This document shows positions 1-9,347 of a DNA stretch of 64,000 nt, piece by piece (within the stretch, counting starts at the first letter, position 1; each line of letters starts with the position of its first letter). Under the pieces are notes generated by a model. The model was not told where the DNA came from and did not search any database. It saw nothing but the letters and a program-made list of their open reading frames with translations. A program made the translations under genes and the position numbers. Where the stretch lies: contig CBDFLL010000002.1 of the NCBI GenBank assembly GCA_965249205.1, positions 204,750 to 268,749 of the forward strand, given 5' to 3'. Source of the DNA: JAQBVV01 sp965249205 (GTDB taxonomy: Bacteria; Acidobacteriota; Vicinamibacteria; Vicinamibacterales; UBA2999).

Positions 1-711
1 CCGTTGGACGTCTCCGCGATCGAGTTCATGGATAGTCGCGCACTGGCCTTCGCCCCGAACGAGGTGATCGCCCGGGCGGGCGTTCAACGACCCGTGGGCC
101 CAACGGTGCTCCTGCTGGTGCAGCTCGACATAGTGGAGCGGGAAGATGAGGCGCTCGCTCGCCTGAGCGCTGTGCTGGACATATGCGGCGTCACCGTCGA
201 TCCGCAGGTGGCGCCAGCCGGCGACGATCGAGGCGCCGCCCGACTGTTCGAGCTGCGGGAGGCAGTGCCTGCCGGGGTCAACGCGGCGGTAGGCGCCGCC
301 AAGAACCGCGTGCATCCCGACATCGAAAAGGTGGCCGGCGATCTCGTCGTCCCGTTCGAGCGGCAGCAAGAGGCGCTCGCGCTGTACCGCGGGACGTTCG
401 AGCGACACGGGTTGCAGTACGCCATCTGGGGCCACGTCTCCGACGGCAACATGCACCCCAATGTCGTGCCCCGTTCGCTCGCGGATGTAGAGCGGGGCAA
501 CGCGGCGATCCTCGAGATCGCCAGGCGTGTTGTGGCGATGGGTGGCGCGCCCCTGGCCGAGCACGGCGTCGGCCGCAGCGCACTCAAGCAGCAGCTGCTT
601 CGCGAGTTGTACGGCGATCAGGGGATCGACCAGATGCGGGCGGTCAAGCGAGCGCTGGACTCGGAGTGGAAGCTCGCGGCCGGCGTGTTGTTCCCGGAAC
701 CAGAACCGTGA
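1..711 (+). CDS. FAD-linked oxidase, C-terminal part (glycolate/D-lactate oxidase type), 5' end cut by window
   Basis: The reading frame is open from the first base, so the N-terminal FAD-binding half lies outside the window. The visible 236 codons match the C-terminal cap domain of the GlcD/D-lactate dehydrogenase/VAO-type flavoproteins: WGHVSDGNMHPNV with its metal- or substrate-binding histidines, and the end motif AEHGVGRSALK. Family members oxidise 2-hydroxy acids and pass electrons to quinone or an Fe-S partner. The exact substrate cannot be told from this half. It converges on the RND efflux gene with only 26 bases between stops. Confidence 0.85.
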   Translation, partial: PLDVSAIEFMDSRALAFAPNEVIARAGVQRPVGPTVLLLVQLDIVEREDEALARLSAVLDICGVTVDPQVAPAGDDRGAARLFELREAVPAGVNAAVGAAKNRVHPDIEKVAGDLVVPFERQQEALALYRGTFERHGLQYAIWGHVSDGNMHPNVVPRSLADVERGNAAILEIARRVVAMGGAPLAEHGVGRSALKQQLLRELYGDQGIDQMRAVKRALDSEWKLAAGVLFPEPEP

Positions 712-737
712 CTGGAGACGCCACCGATCAGCGAGGC

Positions 738-3700
738 CTACCGGCGAGCGAAGAGATCCGGACCGTCGGCCGACATGCTGGACGACTGGCTACTCTGCAG
801 GGCCTGCCCCATTCCTCCTGATGGGAGCGGCACACCGTGCGGAGCCTCCACGCCCGACAGGTCGTCGGGCCGGACATCGCTAAACAGCCGGGTCACCGCT
901 GCCGGAATGCCTCTGACATCCTCGAGAATCACGTAGCTGACGGGGACCAACAACAGCGTCACCACGGTCGCAAAGAGCACGCCGAATGCCAGCGACACCG
1001 CCATCGGAATCAGGAACTGTGCCTGCATGCTCCGCTCGAGCATGAGGGGCGCGAGCCCCGCGAAGGTCGTCAGCGATGTCAGGATGATTGGCCGGAAGCG
1101 CGCCGCCCCCGCCTCGCGCACCGCGGTCACCAGGTCTACATGCTCGAGTCGACGCTGATTGATGAAGTGCACCATGACGAGACTGTCGTTCACCACCACA
1201 CCCGTTAAGGCGACCATGCCGAACATCGACATGATGGTCAGGATGTTGCCGGTCATGATGTGACCCCAGAACGCACCCACGAGGCCGAACGGAATCGCCA
1301 GCATGATGATGACCGGCTGCACGTAGGACCGGAGTGGAATCGCCAGCAGTGCGAAGATCGCGAACAGCGCGAGCGTAAAGCCGCTTTGGAGCCCCCCGAT
1401 CGCGTCCCGCTGCTGCGACTGCATCCCTTCAAACGTGAAGTGCACGTCGGGATGACCGATGAGTAGCTCAGGAATCACCCGCGCATCAAGGTCGCTGATC
1501 ACGTCTCCCGCCGCCACCACGTCGCTATCGACCGTTGCGGTCACATTGACTGCGCGTCGCCGGTCGACGCGCGCAATCGAGGCATAGCCGCGCCCCTCGT
1601 CGACGACAGCCACCTGTCCAAACGGTACCTCGACGCCTGCTGGCGTCCTGACGCGCATGTTTTCGAGATCACCGATGGAACCGCGCTCGTCCCTCGGATA
1701 GCGCACCATGACCCGCACGTCGTCGCGGCCCCGCTGAATCCGTTGGGCCTCCTCGCCGTAGAAAGCCTGTCGCACCTGCCTCGCTAGATCGCGGAGCGAG
1801 AGCCCGAGCGTTTCGGCGGCCGGCTTGATTCCCAGCGCCACCTCGGCCTTGCCCTCGCGAAATGAATCGGAGATCTCGGACACACCGGAATAGTCTGCGA
1901 GTCGTGCCTTGATATCGTCGGCGACCGACCGCAACTCGTCGACGTCCGGTCCAGTCAGCTGCACATCGACGTCGGCACCGCCCCCGAACAGCGAAGCACC
2001 AAAGCTCACGTCGACCGCCTCGGGGATCGTTCCCGTCAGGTCGCGCCAGCGTTCGGCAAGTGCATCGCTGCCGACGTTTCGGTCTTCAGATGGCGCCAAC
2101 TCGATGGTCACCTCTCCCAGATGGCTGCCGGATCCTGCCCCGGCATTCCCAGTAGGCAGCGGCCCTGCACCCGCCTGCGGTTGCTCGCCGACCGCCGAAT
2201 ACAGATGCTGATATAGCTCGCCCTGGCCTTCTTCGCGCATTTCGGCCCGCAGGCGCTCCGCGCCTTCTTCGAGCTGCCGCACGGCGGCTGTCGTGACTGA
2301 GGCGGGTGTGCCTTGCGGCATCGTGAGGGCCACAGACATCACATCAGCCTCGACCGCGGGGAAGAACTGAAACGCCAAGATCCCGGCGCCGACCATCCCG
2401 ATCGTGACCATCAGCGTCGCCACGCCCAGGGCGAGCGACACATACCGCCACCGGAGCCCCAACTCCAGCGTGGGTTGGTAGGCCCGGCGGATGAACCACT
2501 GCAGCGAGCTGGCCACGCGGCTCTGGAAGCGATGCCACGGCCCGGGATGCTCCGGCGGGGACGGCGCGTGCGACAGGTGCGCCGGCAGAATCCAGAGCGA
2601 CTCGATCAGCGAAAACAGGAGACACGGGATCACGATCAGCGGAATCGACCGCATGATCTTACCCATCGTCCCAGGCACCACCAGTAGCGGGGCGAACGCG
2701 GCGACCGTCGTGAGCACGGCAAACACCACCGGGACCGCGATCTCGCGCGTTCCCTCAATCGCGCCCTTGAGGCCATCTCCATGGCGTCGCTGATGGGTGT
2801 ACACGTTTTCACCCACGACGATCGCGTCATCCACAACGATGCCAAGCACCAGGATGAACGCGAAGAGGGTAATCATGTTCAGCGTGACATCGAGGCCCGG
2901 GAGCATCCACAACGCCCCGAGGAACGAGATCGGTATGCCCAAGCTGACCCAGAAGGCGAGACGGAGCTGGATGAAGAGCGCGAGTACGAGAAACACGAGC
3001 GCGAAGCCAGTTGCTCCGTTGCGCAACAAGAGGCTCAGGCGATCAGCCAGGAGACGAGACTGGTCCTGCCAGACCGTCAGTGAGACGCCTTCAGGCAGAC
3101 CCGCCTGCGCGTCTTCAACGTAGGCGCGCACGTGTTCAGCGATCTCGATGACGCTCTCGTTTCCAGCGCTGTACACCGAGAGCCGCACGGCCGGTTGGCC
3201 ATCGAAGCGCCCGAACTGGTCGGTCTCCGCGAACCCATCCACGACCTCCGCCACGTCGCCCAGGAGAATCCGTGACCCATCCGGACGGGTCCACAACACC
3301 AGGCTCTCGTAGTCGTCGCCTCGATAGGCCTGTCCTTTCGTGCGTAACAGGATCTCGCCGCCTTCGCTCTTGACCGATCCACCCGGCAGATCGAGCGACG
3401 ACCGGCGAACTGCGTCGGCGACCTGGTCGAAGGTCAGCCCATGCCGGCGAAGCATGCCCTCCGACACCTCGATGGCGATCTCGTACGGGCGCGCGTTGGT
3501 CACCTCGACCTGCGTGATCTCGGGAATGGCGGCCAGATCGTCCCTCACCCGCTCCGCGAGCAACTTGAGCGTCAACTCGTCTGAGTCGCCGGCCACCGCG
3601 ATGTCGATCACCTGATTGCGACTCGTGAGCTCCCGAACGATCGGCTTTTCCGTCTCGTCTGGAAACGTGTCGATGGCGTCGACGCGGCTCTTGACGTCGT

Positions 3701-4019
3701 CAACGACCTTGCGCGCATCCGCGCCAAGCTCGAGTTCGACCTGTACCGCTCCTCGACCTTCGGACGCCGTCGACGTCACCTTCCTGATGCCATCGATGCC
3801 CTCAATCGCCTCCTCGATCCGGATCGAGACCGCCTGCTCCACCTCTTCGGGAGCGGCGCCAAGGTACTCGACCTCGATCAAAATCATGTCGAGGTCGACC
3901 TCTGGCATCACCTCCAACTTGATCGATGAGATCGACAGCACGCCTCCCGCGATGATGATGAACATCATCAGATTGGCCGCGACTGAGTTTCGAGCGAACC
4001 ATTCGATGGCGCGATTCAT
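738..4019 (-). CDS. RND efflux permease (AcrB/MexB superfamily)
   Basis: The 1093-residue protein has the full RND layout: a first membrane helix just after the N-terminus (NSVAANLMMF), a large periplasmic porter loop, a helix bundle with the proton-relay pair in GIVVDDAIVVGENV, then the repeated second half with VVVNDSLVMVHF. It is the inner-membrane proton antiporter of a tripartite drug or solvent pump. The start overlaps the end of the adaptor gene by 4 bases (ATGA), so translation is coupled. It is last in the tetR-OMF-MFP-RND operon. The substrate is unknown. The sequence resembles the broad MmpL/AcrB-like RND group rather than the heavy-metal CusA group. Confidence 0.95.
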   Translation of the reverse strand: MNRAIEWFARNSVAANLMMFIIIAGGVLSISSIKLEVMPEVDLDMILIEVEYLGAAPEEVEQAVSIRIEEAIEGIDGIRKVTSTASEGRGAVQVELELGADARKVVDDVKSRVDAIDTFPDETEKPIVRELTSRNQVIDIAVAGDSDELTLKLLAERVRDDLAAIPEITQVEVTNARPYEIAIEVSEGMLRRHGLTFDQVADAVRRSSLDLPGGSVKSEGGEILLRTKGQAYRGDDYESLVLWTRPDGSRILLGDVAEVVDGFAETDQFGRFDGQPAVRLSVYSAGNESVIEIAEHVRAYVEDAQAGLPEGVSLTVWQDQSRLLADRLSLLLRNGATGFALVFLVLALFIQLRLAFWVSLGIPISFLGALWMLPGLDVTLNMITLFAFILVLGIVVDDAIVVGENVYTHQRRHGDGLKGAIEGTREIAVPVVFAVLTTVAAFAPLLVVPGTMGKIMRSIPLIVIPCLLFSLIESLWILPAHLSHAPSPPEHPGPWHRFQSRVASSLQWFIRRAYQPTLELGLRWRYVSLALGVATLMVTIGMVGAGILAFQFFPAVEADVMSVALTMPQGTPASVTTAAVRQLEEGAERLRAEMREEGQGELYQHLYSAVGEQPQAGAGPLPTGNAGAGSGSHLGEVTIELAPSEDRNVGSDALAERWRDLTGTIPEAVDVSFGASLFGGGADVDVQLTGPDVDELRSVADDIKARLADYSGVSEISDSFREGKAEVALGIKPAAETLGLSLRDLARQVRQAFYGEEAQRIQRGRDDVRVMVRYPRDERGSIGDLENMRVRTPAGVEVPFGQVAVVDEGRGYASIARVDRRRAVNVTATVDSDVVAAGDVISDLDARVIPELLIGHPDVHFTFEGMQSQQRDAIGGLQSGFTLALFAIFALLAIPLRSYVQPVIIMLAIPFGLVGAFWGHIMTGNILTIMSMFGMVALTGVVVNDSLVMVHFINQRRLEHVDLVTAVREAGAARFRPIILTSLTTFAGLAPLMLERSMQAQFLIPMAVSLAFGVLFATVVTLLLVPVSYVILEDVRGIPAAVTRLFSDVRPDDLSGVEAPHGVPLPSGGMGQALQSSQSSSMSADGPDLFARR

Positions 4020-5278
4020 GACTGCCCCCGGTGTGCGAAGAGGAACTGCTGTCCCACTTCGGTCAGAGGCGCCGGCGGAGCAACCGTTGACCGCTGCGAC
4101 GACGCGGCGTCCTTCGCGACCTGTACCCGCATCCCATCGGTGACGGCTTCAATAGGGGAGAGAATGACCCGCTCCCCAGCCGCGAGCCCACCGGAGATCA
4201 CGACGTCCCGACTCGTCGATCGCAACACATCGACCGTCCGGATGCGAATTCGATCCTCGTCGTCAACCACGAGCACCTGGTCTCGTCCGCGCAACGCGGC
4301 CCGAGGAAGAACGACCACCTGGTCGGCGACCTGCCCTTCGATCTCCGCTTCGACGAACATACCCACCGCGAGTGGAGGACGCCTGGGATCGCTCCCGGGT
4401 GCATACGGGTCATTTACCTGGGCAATGACATTGACCATGCGACTCACCGGATCGATCTCCGCCTCGGTCCTGACGATCCGGCCCTCCCAGGCGTAGGACT
4501 CCCCGGCGAACTCGGCTCGCAGCGTCACGCGGGGACCGACTCGCTCCTCACGCCCGCGGTAGGCCAGCGGCACGTCCAGGTACGCCAGTTCTGCGTCCGG
4601 CAGCGGCAACCGCACCTCTGCGGCGTCAACGGCATACAGCGTGGCCACCGGGCTCCCGACGGTCACGAACTGGCCGACATCGACGCTCTTCTGCCGGACT
4701 CGCCCCGCAAACGGGGCCGTCACTTCTGAGCGGTCGAGGTCCCGCTGCGCTCTCTCCAGATTCGACTCGGCGGCCATGACCGACGCCCGGGCATCCTCGA
4801 GCTGCGGTTCGCGGAGCGTCAGCGCCGTGGCATCGCCTCGCCCGAGGTCGTCCCATTCGCGATGCGCGACGGCGGCTTCCGCTTCCTCCTGCGCGAGCCG
4901 AAGCCGACTCTGCGCCACCTGGGAGCGGGCGGCGATGACCGCCTGCTGGTAGTTGTACGGATCGATCCGCAGAAGGGCGTCCCCTTCCTCGAAGAATCCT
5001 CCGGACGCGAAGGACGGCGATGCCCACATCACGCGCCCGGCGATCTCCGGAACCAACTGGCTCTCGACCCTGGGGCTGACCGTGCCCTGACTGACCACCG
5101 TCATCGGCAGGTCCTGTACGACAACCGTCTTGACCCTCACGCTCGGCAGCTCGACAGGTCGGGCCTGCGTCGGCACCTCGGGACGACTGCGAAACAGTGC
5201 GATGGTCGCCAACGCGGCTATCCCGATCACGACCAGCGGCAGTAGCACGCGAAGCGCAGTCTTGATGTGTGGCATCAC
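4016..5278 (-). CDS. RND efflux periplasmic adaptor subunit (MFP)
   Basis: 420 residues, starting with one N-terminal membrane/signal helix (VLLPLVVIGIAALATIALF) that exports or anchors it. Next come the lipoyl/barrel-sandwich half-motifs (GRVMWASPSFASGGFFEEGD and SEVTAPFAGRVRQKSVDVGQ) flanking a coiled-coil hairpin of Ala/Glu/Arg-rich heptads at roughly residues 115-165, and then beta-barrel and membrane-proximal domains. It bridges the RND permease and the outer-membrane channel. It overlaps both neighbours by 4 bases. Confidence 0.94.
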   Translation of the reverse strand: MMPHIKTALRVLLPLVVIGIAALATIALFRSRPEVPTQARPVELPSVRVKTVVVQDLPMTVVSQGTVSPRVESQLVPEIAGRVMWASPSFASGGFFEEGDALLRIDPYNYQQAVIAARSQVAQSRLRLAQEEAEAAVAHREWDDLGRGDATALTLREPQLEDARASVMAAESNLERAQRDLDRSEVTAPFAGRVRQKSVDVGQFVTVGSPVATLYAVDAAEVRLPLPDAELAYLDVPLAYRGREERVGPRVTLRAEFAGESYAWEGRIVRTEAEIDPVSRMVNVIAQVNDPYAPGSDPRRPPLAVGMFVEAEIEGQVADQVVVLPRAALRGRDQVLVVDDEDRIRIRTVDVLRSTSRDVVISGGLAAGERVILSPIEAVTDGMRVQVAKDAASSQRSTVAPPAPLTEVGQQFLFAHRGQS

Positions 5279-6810
5279 TGGGGTTCACTCGATACGGTTA
5301 CGGGGTCACGGTCCACCTGGAGCAACACCGGGGCCTCCAACTCATGGAAACCTCCACCGAGCGCCAGATACAAATCCACGCGGTTCTCGAGCAGCAGCCG
5401 ACGAGCCGCGATCAGCTCACCGTCAGCCTGTAGCGCCAAGCGCTGCGACTCGAGCACCGTCACAAAATCTTCGAGCCCGGATCGATACCGGTCTTCGGCA
5501 AGTACCACCGCCGAGCGGGATTGCTCTGCAGACACTGCCAGGTAGCCAAGCCGCTCCTGGAAGAAGGCCTCTGCGGCAAGCGCGGCCTCCACCTCGGCAT
5601 AGGCCTGCAGCGCGGCGGCGGCGTACGTCGCCAGCGACTCATCGACGCGCGCCTCTGCTCGATCGACGCCGGCCCGGAGCCGACCACCTTGAAAGATCGG
5701 TTGCAGGAGGCTCCCGGCGAAGCTCCACACCGAGAAGGCGGGATCGAGCAAGCTCTTGAGTGCGCCACTGGCAGTACCGGTGCTCCCAGTCAGGCTGATC
5801 CTCGGATAGAGATCGCGCTCGGCCACGACGAGTTGCTGATTGACCGCAGCCAGTCTCCGCTCGGCGGCCACCAGGTCGGGCCGGCGGCGCACCAGATCAG
5901 CGGGCAGACCCGCCGGCACAGCGGCCGGCACATCGGGCAGCTCGGAGGCGATCGGGAAGCCCACTCTGGAGTACTGCCCCAAGAGCACACCTAGCTGTCG
6001 CTCGGTCGCGTCGAGCTGCTGGCGTCGCTGTTGGAGCAAGGCCTCGGCGCCAGCCAGGCTGGACAGCGACAGGCGGACGTCGAGCGACGACCGAAGGCCG
6101 CTCTCGAAGCGGGCGCGCACCTGTTCGGACGAGGCTCGAAAGCTGACGACCGTCGCTTCGGCCAACGAAATCTGCTGGCGGGCCTCGACGGCGGCCAGCC
6201 ACGCTTTGACGGCCTGTCCCGCGATCGACAACTGTGCACCGCGGTAGTCGGCAGCGGTGGCTTGCAGATCGGCCAGCGATGCCCTTGCGCCGGCTCTCAG
6301 CCGACCCCATAAATCCGCCTCCCAGGTGGTGTCGAGCGACACTCCCATGTTCGCCGACACGGTACTCAGAACAGCCCCGGCGCTCCCAGGAATCGGAAAG
6401 CCAATGAAATTTTGCCTCCGTCGCGACCCGTTGAAGCTCGCCTGCACAGTCGGCAGCAGACCAGAACCGGCGATGCGGGAATCTGCGGCTGCCTGCTCCA
6501 GTCGCGAGGCCGCGGCCAAGAGATCGCGGTTCTGCTCGAGCGCCCGCTGAACCACCTGGTCGAGTGCCGGATCCCCGAAGGCCGTCCACCAGTCCGGGGC
6601 AAGTCCTTCTGCGTTGTCTGCGTCCAGCTCGTCCCCGGGAGCCAACTCTGTTGCTGGTAACTCGGGCGTCGTCCACGCTTCTGGCACCGCTACACCGATG
6701 TCCGGCTGCTCCACGGCGGGGGCCGTTGCCCCCATAGACGCGCATGAGACCGATCCCAGCGCGGACGCCAACACGACAGAGGCTAGCGGCAGACGAGACG
6801 CCGCCATCAT
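5275..6810 (-). CDS. Outer-membrane efflux channel, TolC/NodT family
   Basis: 511 residues with an N-terminal export signal ending in VSCASMG, which may be a non-canonical lipobox since NodT-family channels are often lipoproteins. The body is two repeats of long Ala/Leu/Arg-rich helices typical of OEP domains, with the family hallmark VRRRPDLVAAERRLAAVNQQ in the middle. It forms the trimeric outer-membrane duct of the pump. Its start overlaps the stop of tetR by 4 bases, and its stop overlaps the adaptor start. Confidence 0.93.
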   Translation of the reverse strand: MMAASRLPLASVVLASALGSVSCASMGATAPAVEQPDIGVAVPEAWTTPELPATELAPGDELDADNAEGLAPDWWTAFGDPALDQVVQRALEQNRDLLAAASRLEQAAADSRIAGSGLLPTVQASFNGSRRRQNFIGFPIPGSAGAVLSTVSANMGVSLDTTWEADLWGRLRAGARASLADLQATAADYRGAQLSIAGQAVKAWLAAVEARQQISLAEATVVSFRASSEQVRARFESGLRSSLDVRLSLSSLAGAEALLQQRRQQLDATERQLGVLLGQYSRVGFPIASELPDVPAAVPAGLPADLVRRRPDLVAAERRLAAVNQQLVVAERDLYPRISLTGSTGTASGALKSLLDPAFSVWSFAGSLLQPIFQGGRLRAGVDRAEARVDESLATYAAAALQAYAEVEAALAAEAFFQERLGYLAVSAEQSRSAVVLAEDRYRSGLEDFVTVLESQRLALQADGELIAARRLLLENRVDLYLALGGGFHELEAPVLLQVDRDPVTVSSEPQ

Positions 6811-7448
6811 CGGCTCACCGCCGCCGACTGACGGGAGGGCGCCGCCATGCCAGCCACGCCAAACTGCACGAGCGCGTCCAACAACGCGTCGGCATCACAA
6901 GGCTGACCCGTACCGAACATCTCACTCCCGCTCCACGTCATCGTGTTGATCAGCGCACTCATCAGAAAAAAGATGCGCAACGCGACCTCTTCGGCTTCGA
7001 GATGCGGAAGGGCTCGCTGAAACGCTGGGACAAAGCGCTCGAAGACCTCGGCGAACTGCGTCTTCATGATCGACCGTACCAGTGTGTGGGGAACCCCGTG
7101 GAGCCGGCCGATCAACTGGAGAAACTTGGTCCCCTGCTCATCCCACTCGCGCCGCTGCTGAAAGACCGGGGCCAGGAGCGCATGCACGACCCCCTCGACG
7201 GAAGGTCCTTTGGCGGGGTCAGCCTCCAGTTGCGTCAACAACGCCAGGCGCGCCTGATTGACCGGCCCGAACCGCCGCTTCAAGACAGACGCCAGGAGCG
7301 CCTCTTTGGAGCCAAAGTGGTAGTTGACCGATGCGAGATTGACTCCAGCTTTGGCCGTGATATCCCGCAGAGACGTTGCAGCAAACCCATGCTCCGCAAA
7401 CAAAGACTCCGCGGCGTCGAGAATCTTCACGCTTGTGGCGTGAGACAT
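6807..7448 (-). CDS. TetR/AcrR-family transcriptional regulator, first gene of the efflux operon
   Basis: 213 residues. The N-terminal helix-turn-helix is clear: ILDAAESLFAEHGFAATSL followed by ITAKAGVNLASVNYHFGSKE, the standard TetR recognition helix. The C-terminal ligand domain is typical of AcrR-type repressors. It is the first gene of a four-gene operon and overlaps the channel gene by 4 bases, so it probably represses its own pump operon. A 12-bp palindrome lies 28 bases upstream of the start, next to a -10 candidate, and would suit as its operator. Confidence 0.92.
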   Translation of the reverse strand: MSHATSVKILDAAESLFAEHGFAATSLRDITAKAGVNLASVNYHFGSKEALLASVLKRRFGPVNQARLALLTQLEADPAKGPSVEGVVHALLAPVFQQRREWDEQGTKFLQLIGRLHGVPHTLVRSIMKTQFAEVFERFVPAFQRALPHLEAEEVALRIFFLMSALINTMTWSGSEMFGTGQPCDADALLDALVQFGVAGMAAPSRQSAAVSR

Positions 7449-7476
7449 AAGTCAGGGTCCCCCAGATCGCTTACTT

Positions 7477-7519
7477 AAACGTTCGTTTGAATCATACGTT
7501 TATATACCTCCAAGAGCAA
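7477..7519 (-). promoter_or_regulatory. Putative tetR-efflux promoter and operator
   Basis: On the minus strand, TTGCTC (7514-7519) and TATGAT (7491-7496) are 17 bases apart, a usable -35/-10 pair for the tetR operon. Immediately downstream lies the perfect 12-bp palindrome AAACGTTCGTTT (7477-7488), placed where a TetR repressor would block initiation. The IS1595 element starts only 8 bases upstream of the -35, so any upstream activator site has been displaced. Inferred from spacing and symmetry only. Confidence 0.45.
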
Positions 7520-7526
7520 GGCGACC

Positions 7527-8570
7527 CGTGCTTATCCGGTTGTTTCAGCAAGCCACCACCGGTAGTGTATCGGCGTGGCGCGCCCGTCGTTTCCGAAGAA
7601 TCTCCGGGAGTTTCAGCGGCAATTTGCGACCGCCGAGGCCTGTCAGGACTACTTGGCGGCGTGCCGCTGGCCGGACGGCTTTGTGTGTCCCCGGTGCCGG
7701 CACGCGCGCGGCTATCGCCTGACCACACACCGGCGCTGGCAATGTGCGGCGTGCCGGTATCAGGTGTCGCTGACCGCCGGGACGATTCTCCACAACACGA
7801 AGTCGCCGCTCCTGGTGTGGTTCTGGGCGGCCTATTTGACGGTTACCGACAAGCGGGGCCTCTCGGCGCTCCTGCTGCAGCGGCAGTTGGGCCTGCGGCG
7901 GTACGAAACGGCGTGGCTGCTGTTGCACAAGCTGCGGCGCGCGATGGTGAACGCGGGGCGGGAGCCCTTGTACGGCGACGTGGAGATCGATGACACCTGG
8001 GTGGGCGCGCCCCAGGCCGGCCTGCGCGGCAGTCGCCAACTCAAGGGGCGGAAAGCCGCGCTGGTGCTGGTGGCGGTGGAACGACGCGGGGATCGGTCGG
8101 GTCGGGTCCGCATGTCCGTGATCCCGAACTTCAAACAATCGACGATGCTCGCGTTCGTCACTCACCACATTGCGCCGGGGGCGACGGTCTACACCGACGG
8201 GCTGAAAAGTTTCGATGGGCTCCAGGCCGCTGACGTGAGACACGTCGCCCGCCCGCAACCGATCCGGAGCGCCCTGCACAGGGGGGTGCCCTCCGTCGTG
8301 CCTTTGGCCGACCGCGTCATCGGCAATTGCCAACAGTGGTTGATTGGCACGCACCACGGCGTCAGCAAGGCGCAACTACAGGTCTACCTCGATGAGTTCG
8401 TGTTTCGGCACAATCGGCGGCGGCACCCGATGGCCGCCTTTCAGACCCTGCTGGGCCTGGGGACCGGACGGACGCCCACGCCCGCCCGACGGATTCGCGG
8501 CGTGCAGGACGTGCGCCCCCCAGGCTGATCGCAAGATATAGGGGTTAGCTGAAACAACCGGATAAGCACG
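7527..8570 (+). mobile_element. IS1595-family insertion sequence, complete
   Basis: The element is bounded by perfect 23-bp inverted repeats (7527-7549 and 8548-8570; inner sequence GCTTATCCGGTTGTTTCAGC). The total length is 1044 bp with one intact transposase gene. It sits between the tetR promoter and the CBM9-like gene. I could not find the 8-bp target duplication expected for IS1595 elements: the left flank reads GGCGACC and the right flank AGGCGAGG, so the duplication has decayed, was never made, or my end assignment is off by a few bases. Confidence 0.88.
7575..8528 (+). CDS. IS1595-family transposase (ISXO2-like)
   Basis: 317 residues from a GTG start. The N-terminus has a zinc ribbon (CPRCRHARGY then CAACRYQVS), followed by the helical region and the ISXO2-like catalytic domain with EIDDTWVG (first Asp), VYTDGLKSF (second Asp) and the THHGVSK...YLDEFVFRHNRR block near the end. 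This order is diagnostic of IS1595 transposases. The frame is intact and lies wholly inside the terminal repeats, so the element may still be active. Confidence 0.93.
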   Translation: MARPSFPKNLREFQRQFATAEACQDYLAACRWPDGFVCPRCRHARGYRLTTHRRWQCAACRYQVSLTAGTILHNTKSPLLVWFWAAYLTVTDKRGLSALLLQRQLGLRRYETAWLLLHKLRRAMVNAGREPLYGDVEIDDTWVGAPQAGLRGSRQLKGRKAALVLVAVERRGDRSGRVRMSVIPNFKQSTMLAFVTHHIAPGATVYTDGLKSFDGLQAADVRHVARPQPIRSALHRGVPSVVPLADRVIGNCQQWLIGTHHGVSKAQLQVYLDEFVFRHNRRRHPMAAFQTLLGLGTGRTPTPARRIRGVQDVRPPG

Positions 8571-8618
8571 AGGCGAGGAGTGCGACCGTGAAGTCGAGCG
8601 TGTGTTGTGAAGAGGGCG

Positions 8619-9293
8619 TCAGGCGAAGATGAGCCGCCCGAAACGCTCAGGGGCGTGAAAGTTCAGCACTTCGCCAATTGGGGACCATGAAGCCCAATGT
8701 GGCTGTGACGTCTCGTCGCCACACTTGTAGAAATTCCCGGTCCAGGCTTCGGAGGCTATCGGCCGCCCGTGGCCGGTCACGTCCGCAAACAAGGACCAGG
8801 GAATCGTGTACTGGATGCTCCACGTCACGGGACGCGCAATCTCTGGATCGATGCGCTCCGGCAGGTTATGGAAACGCCGAATGCGATCATTCCACTGTGT
8901 TTCGAGTAGGCGGCAACGCCGGAAGCCCTCTGGTGTGCGGGTCCAGTCTTCGATGAACGACGCCAACAGCGAACCGCCCGCGCTCATTTCAAAATTCAGA
9001 TAGCCACCGGCCCCACCGGGGCGGACGAAAAACTCCGCGCACGAATCCTTGTGCACCTGCGCCTGAAACCCGACATTGGTCACGCGCACGTAACGGTCCA
9101 TCACGCGGAAATGAACGTGAATGCCTTCCTCGCTATGCGCCACCTTGGCCTCGGTGAGTGGGCGGTGCGTCGAACTGCGTGAGTGAAAGTGCGAGACCGC
9201 GACCGGAGCGACCGCGCGCCAGTCCGCCGAACTCCAGCCGCTCTCAGGCGCGGGCGGACGTGCTGCGCGGGCAATCGTGTAGCTGTGTTCCAT
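8619..9293 (-). CDS. Carbohydrate-binding family 9-like (CBM9/DOMON-like) protein
   Basis: 224 residues with no signal peptide. The sequence follows the CBM9-like beta-sandwich pattern: GIHVHFRVMDRYVRV, then HKDSCAEFFVRPGG, GGYLNFEMSAGG, and a closing TGNFYKCGDETSQPHWASW. Such proteins bind sugars or act as carbohydrate-related accessory domains. Standalone cytoplasmic versions are common in Acidobacteriota and Bacteroidota and have no firm function. A GAGG Shine-Dalgarno precedes the ATG. It follows the IS element on the opposite strand and has no obvious partner gene. Confidence 0.8.
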   Translation of the reverse strand: MEHSYTIARAARPPAPESGWSSADWRAVAPVAVSHFHSRSSTHRPLTEAKVAHSEEGIHVHFRVMDRYVRVTNVGFQAQVHKDSCAEFFVRPGGAGGYLNFEMSAGGSLLASFIEDWTRTPEGFRRCRLLETQWNDRIRRFHNLPERIDPEIARPVTWSIQYTIPWSLFADVTGHGRPIASEAWTGNFYKCGDETSQPHWASWSPIGEVLNFHAPERFGRLIFA

Positions 9294-9347
9294 GACCTCG
9301 CTACGGAGATCAGCCGCGAGAGCACAGCATCACGAATAGGGCTCCGC

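Noticed and set aside
7517..8577. Target-site duplication for the IS1595 element
   Set aside because: GGCGACC on the left and AGGCGAGG on the right do not match over 8 bases; only short shared letters are present.
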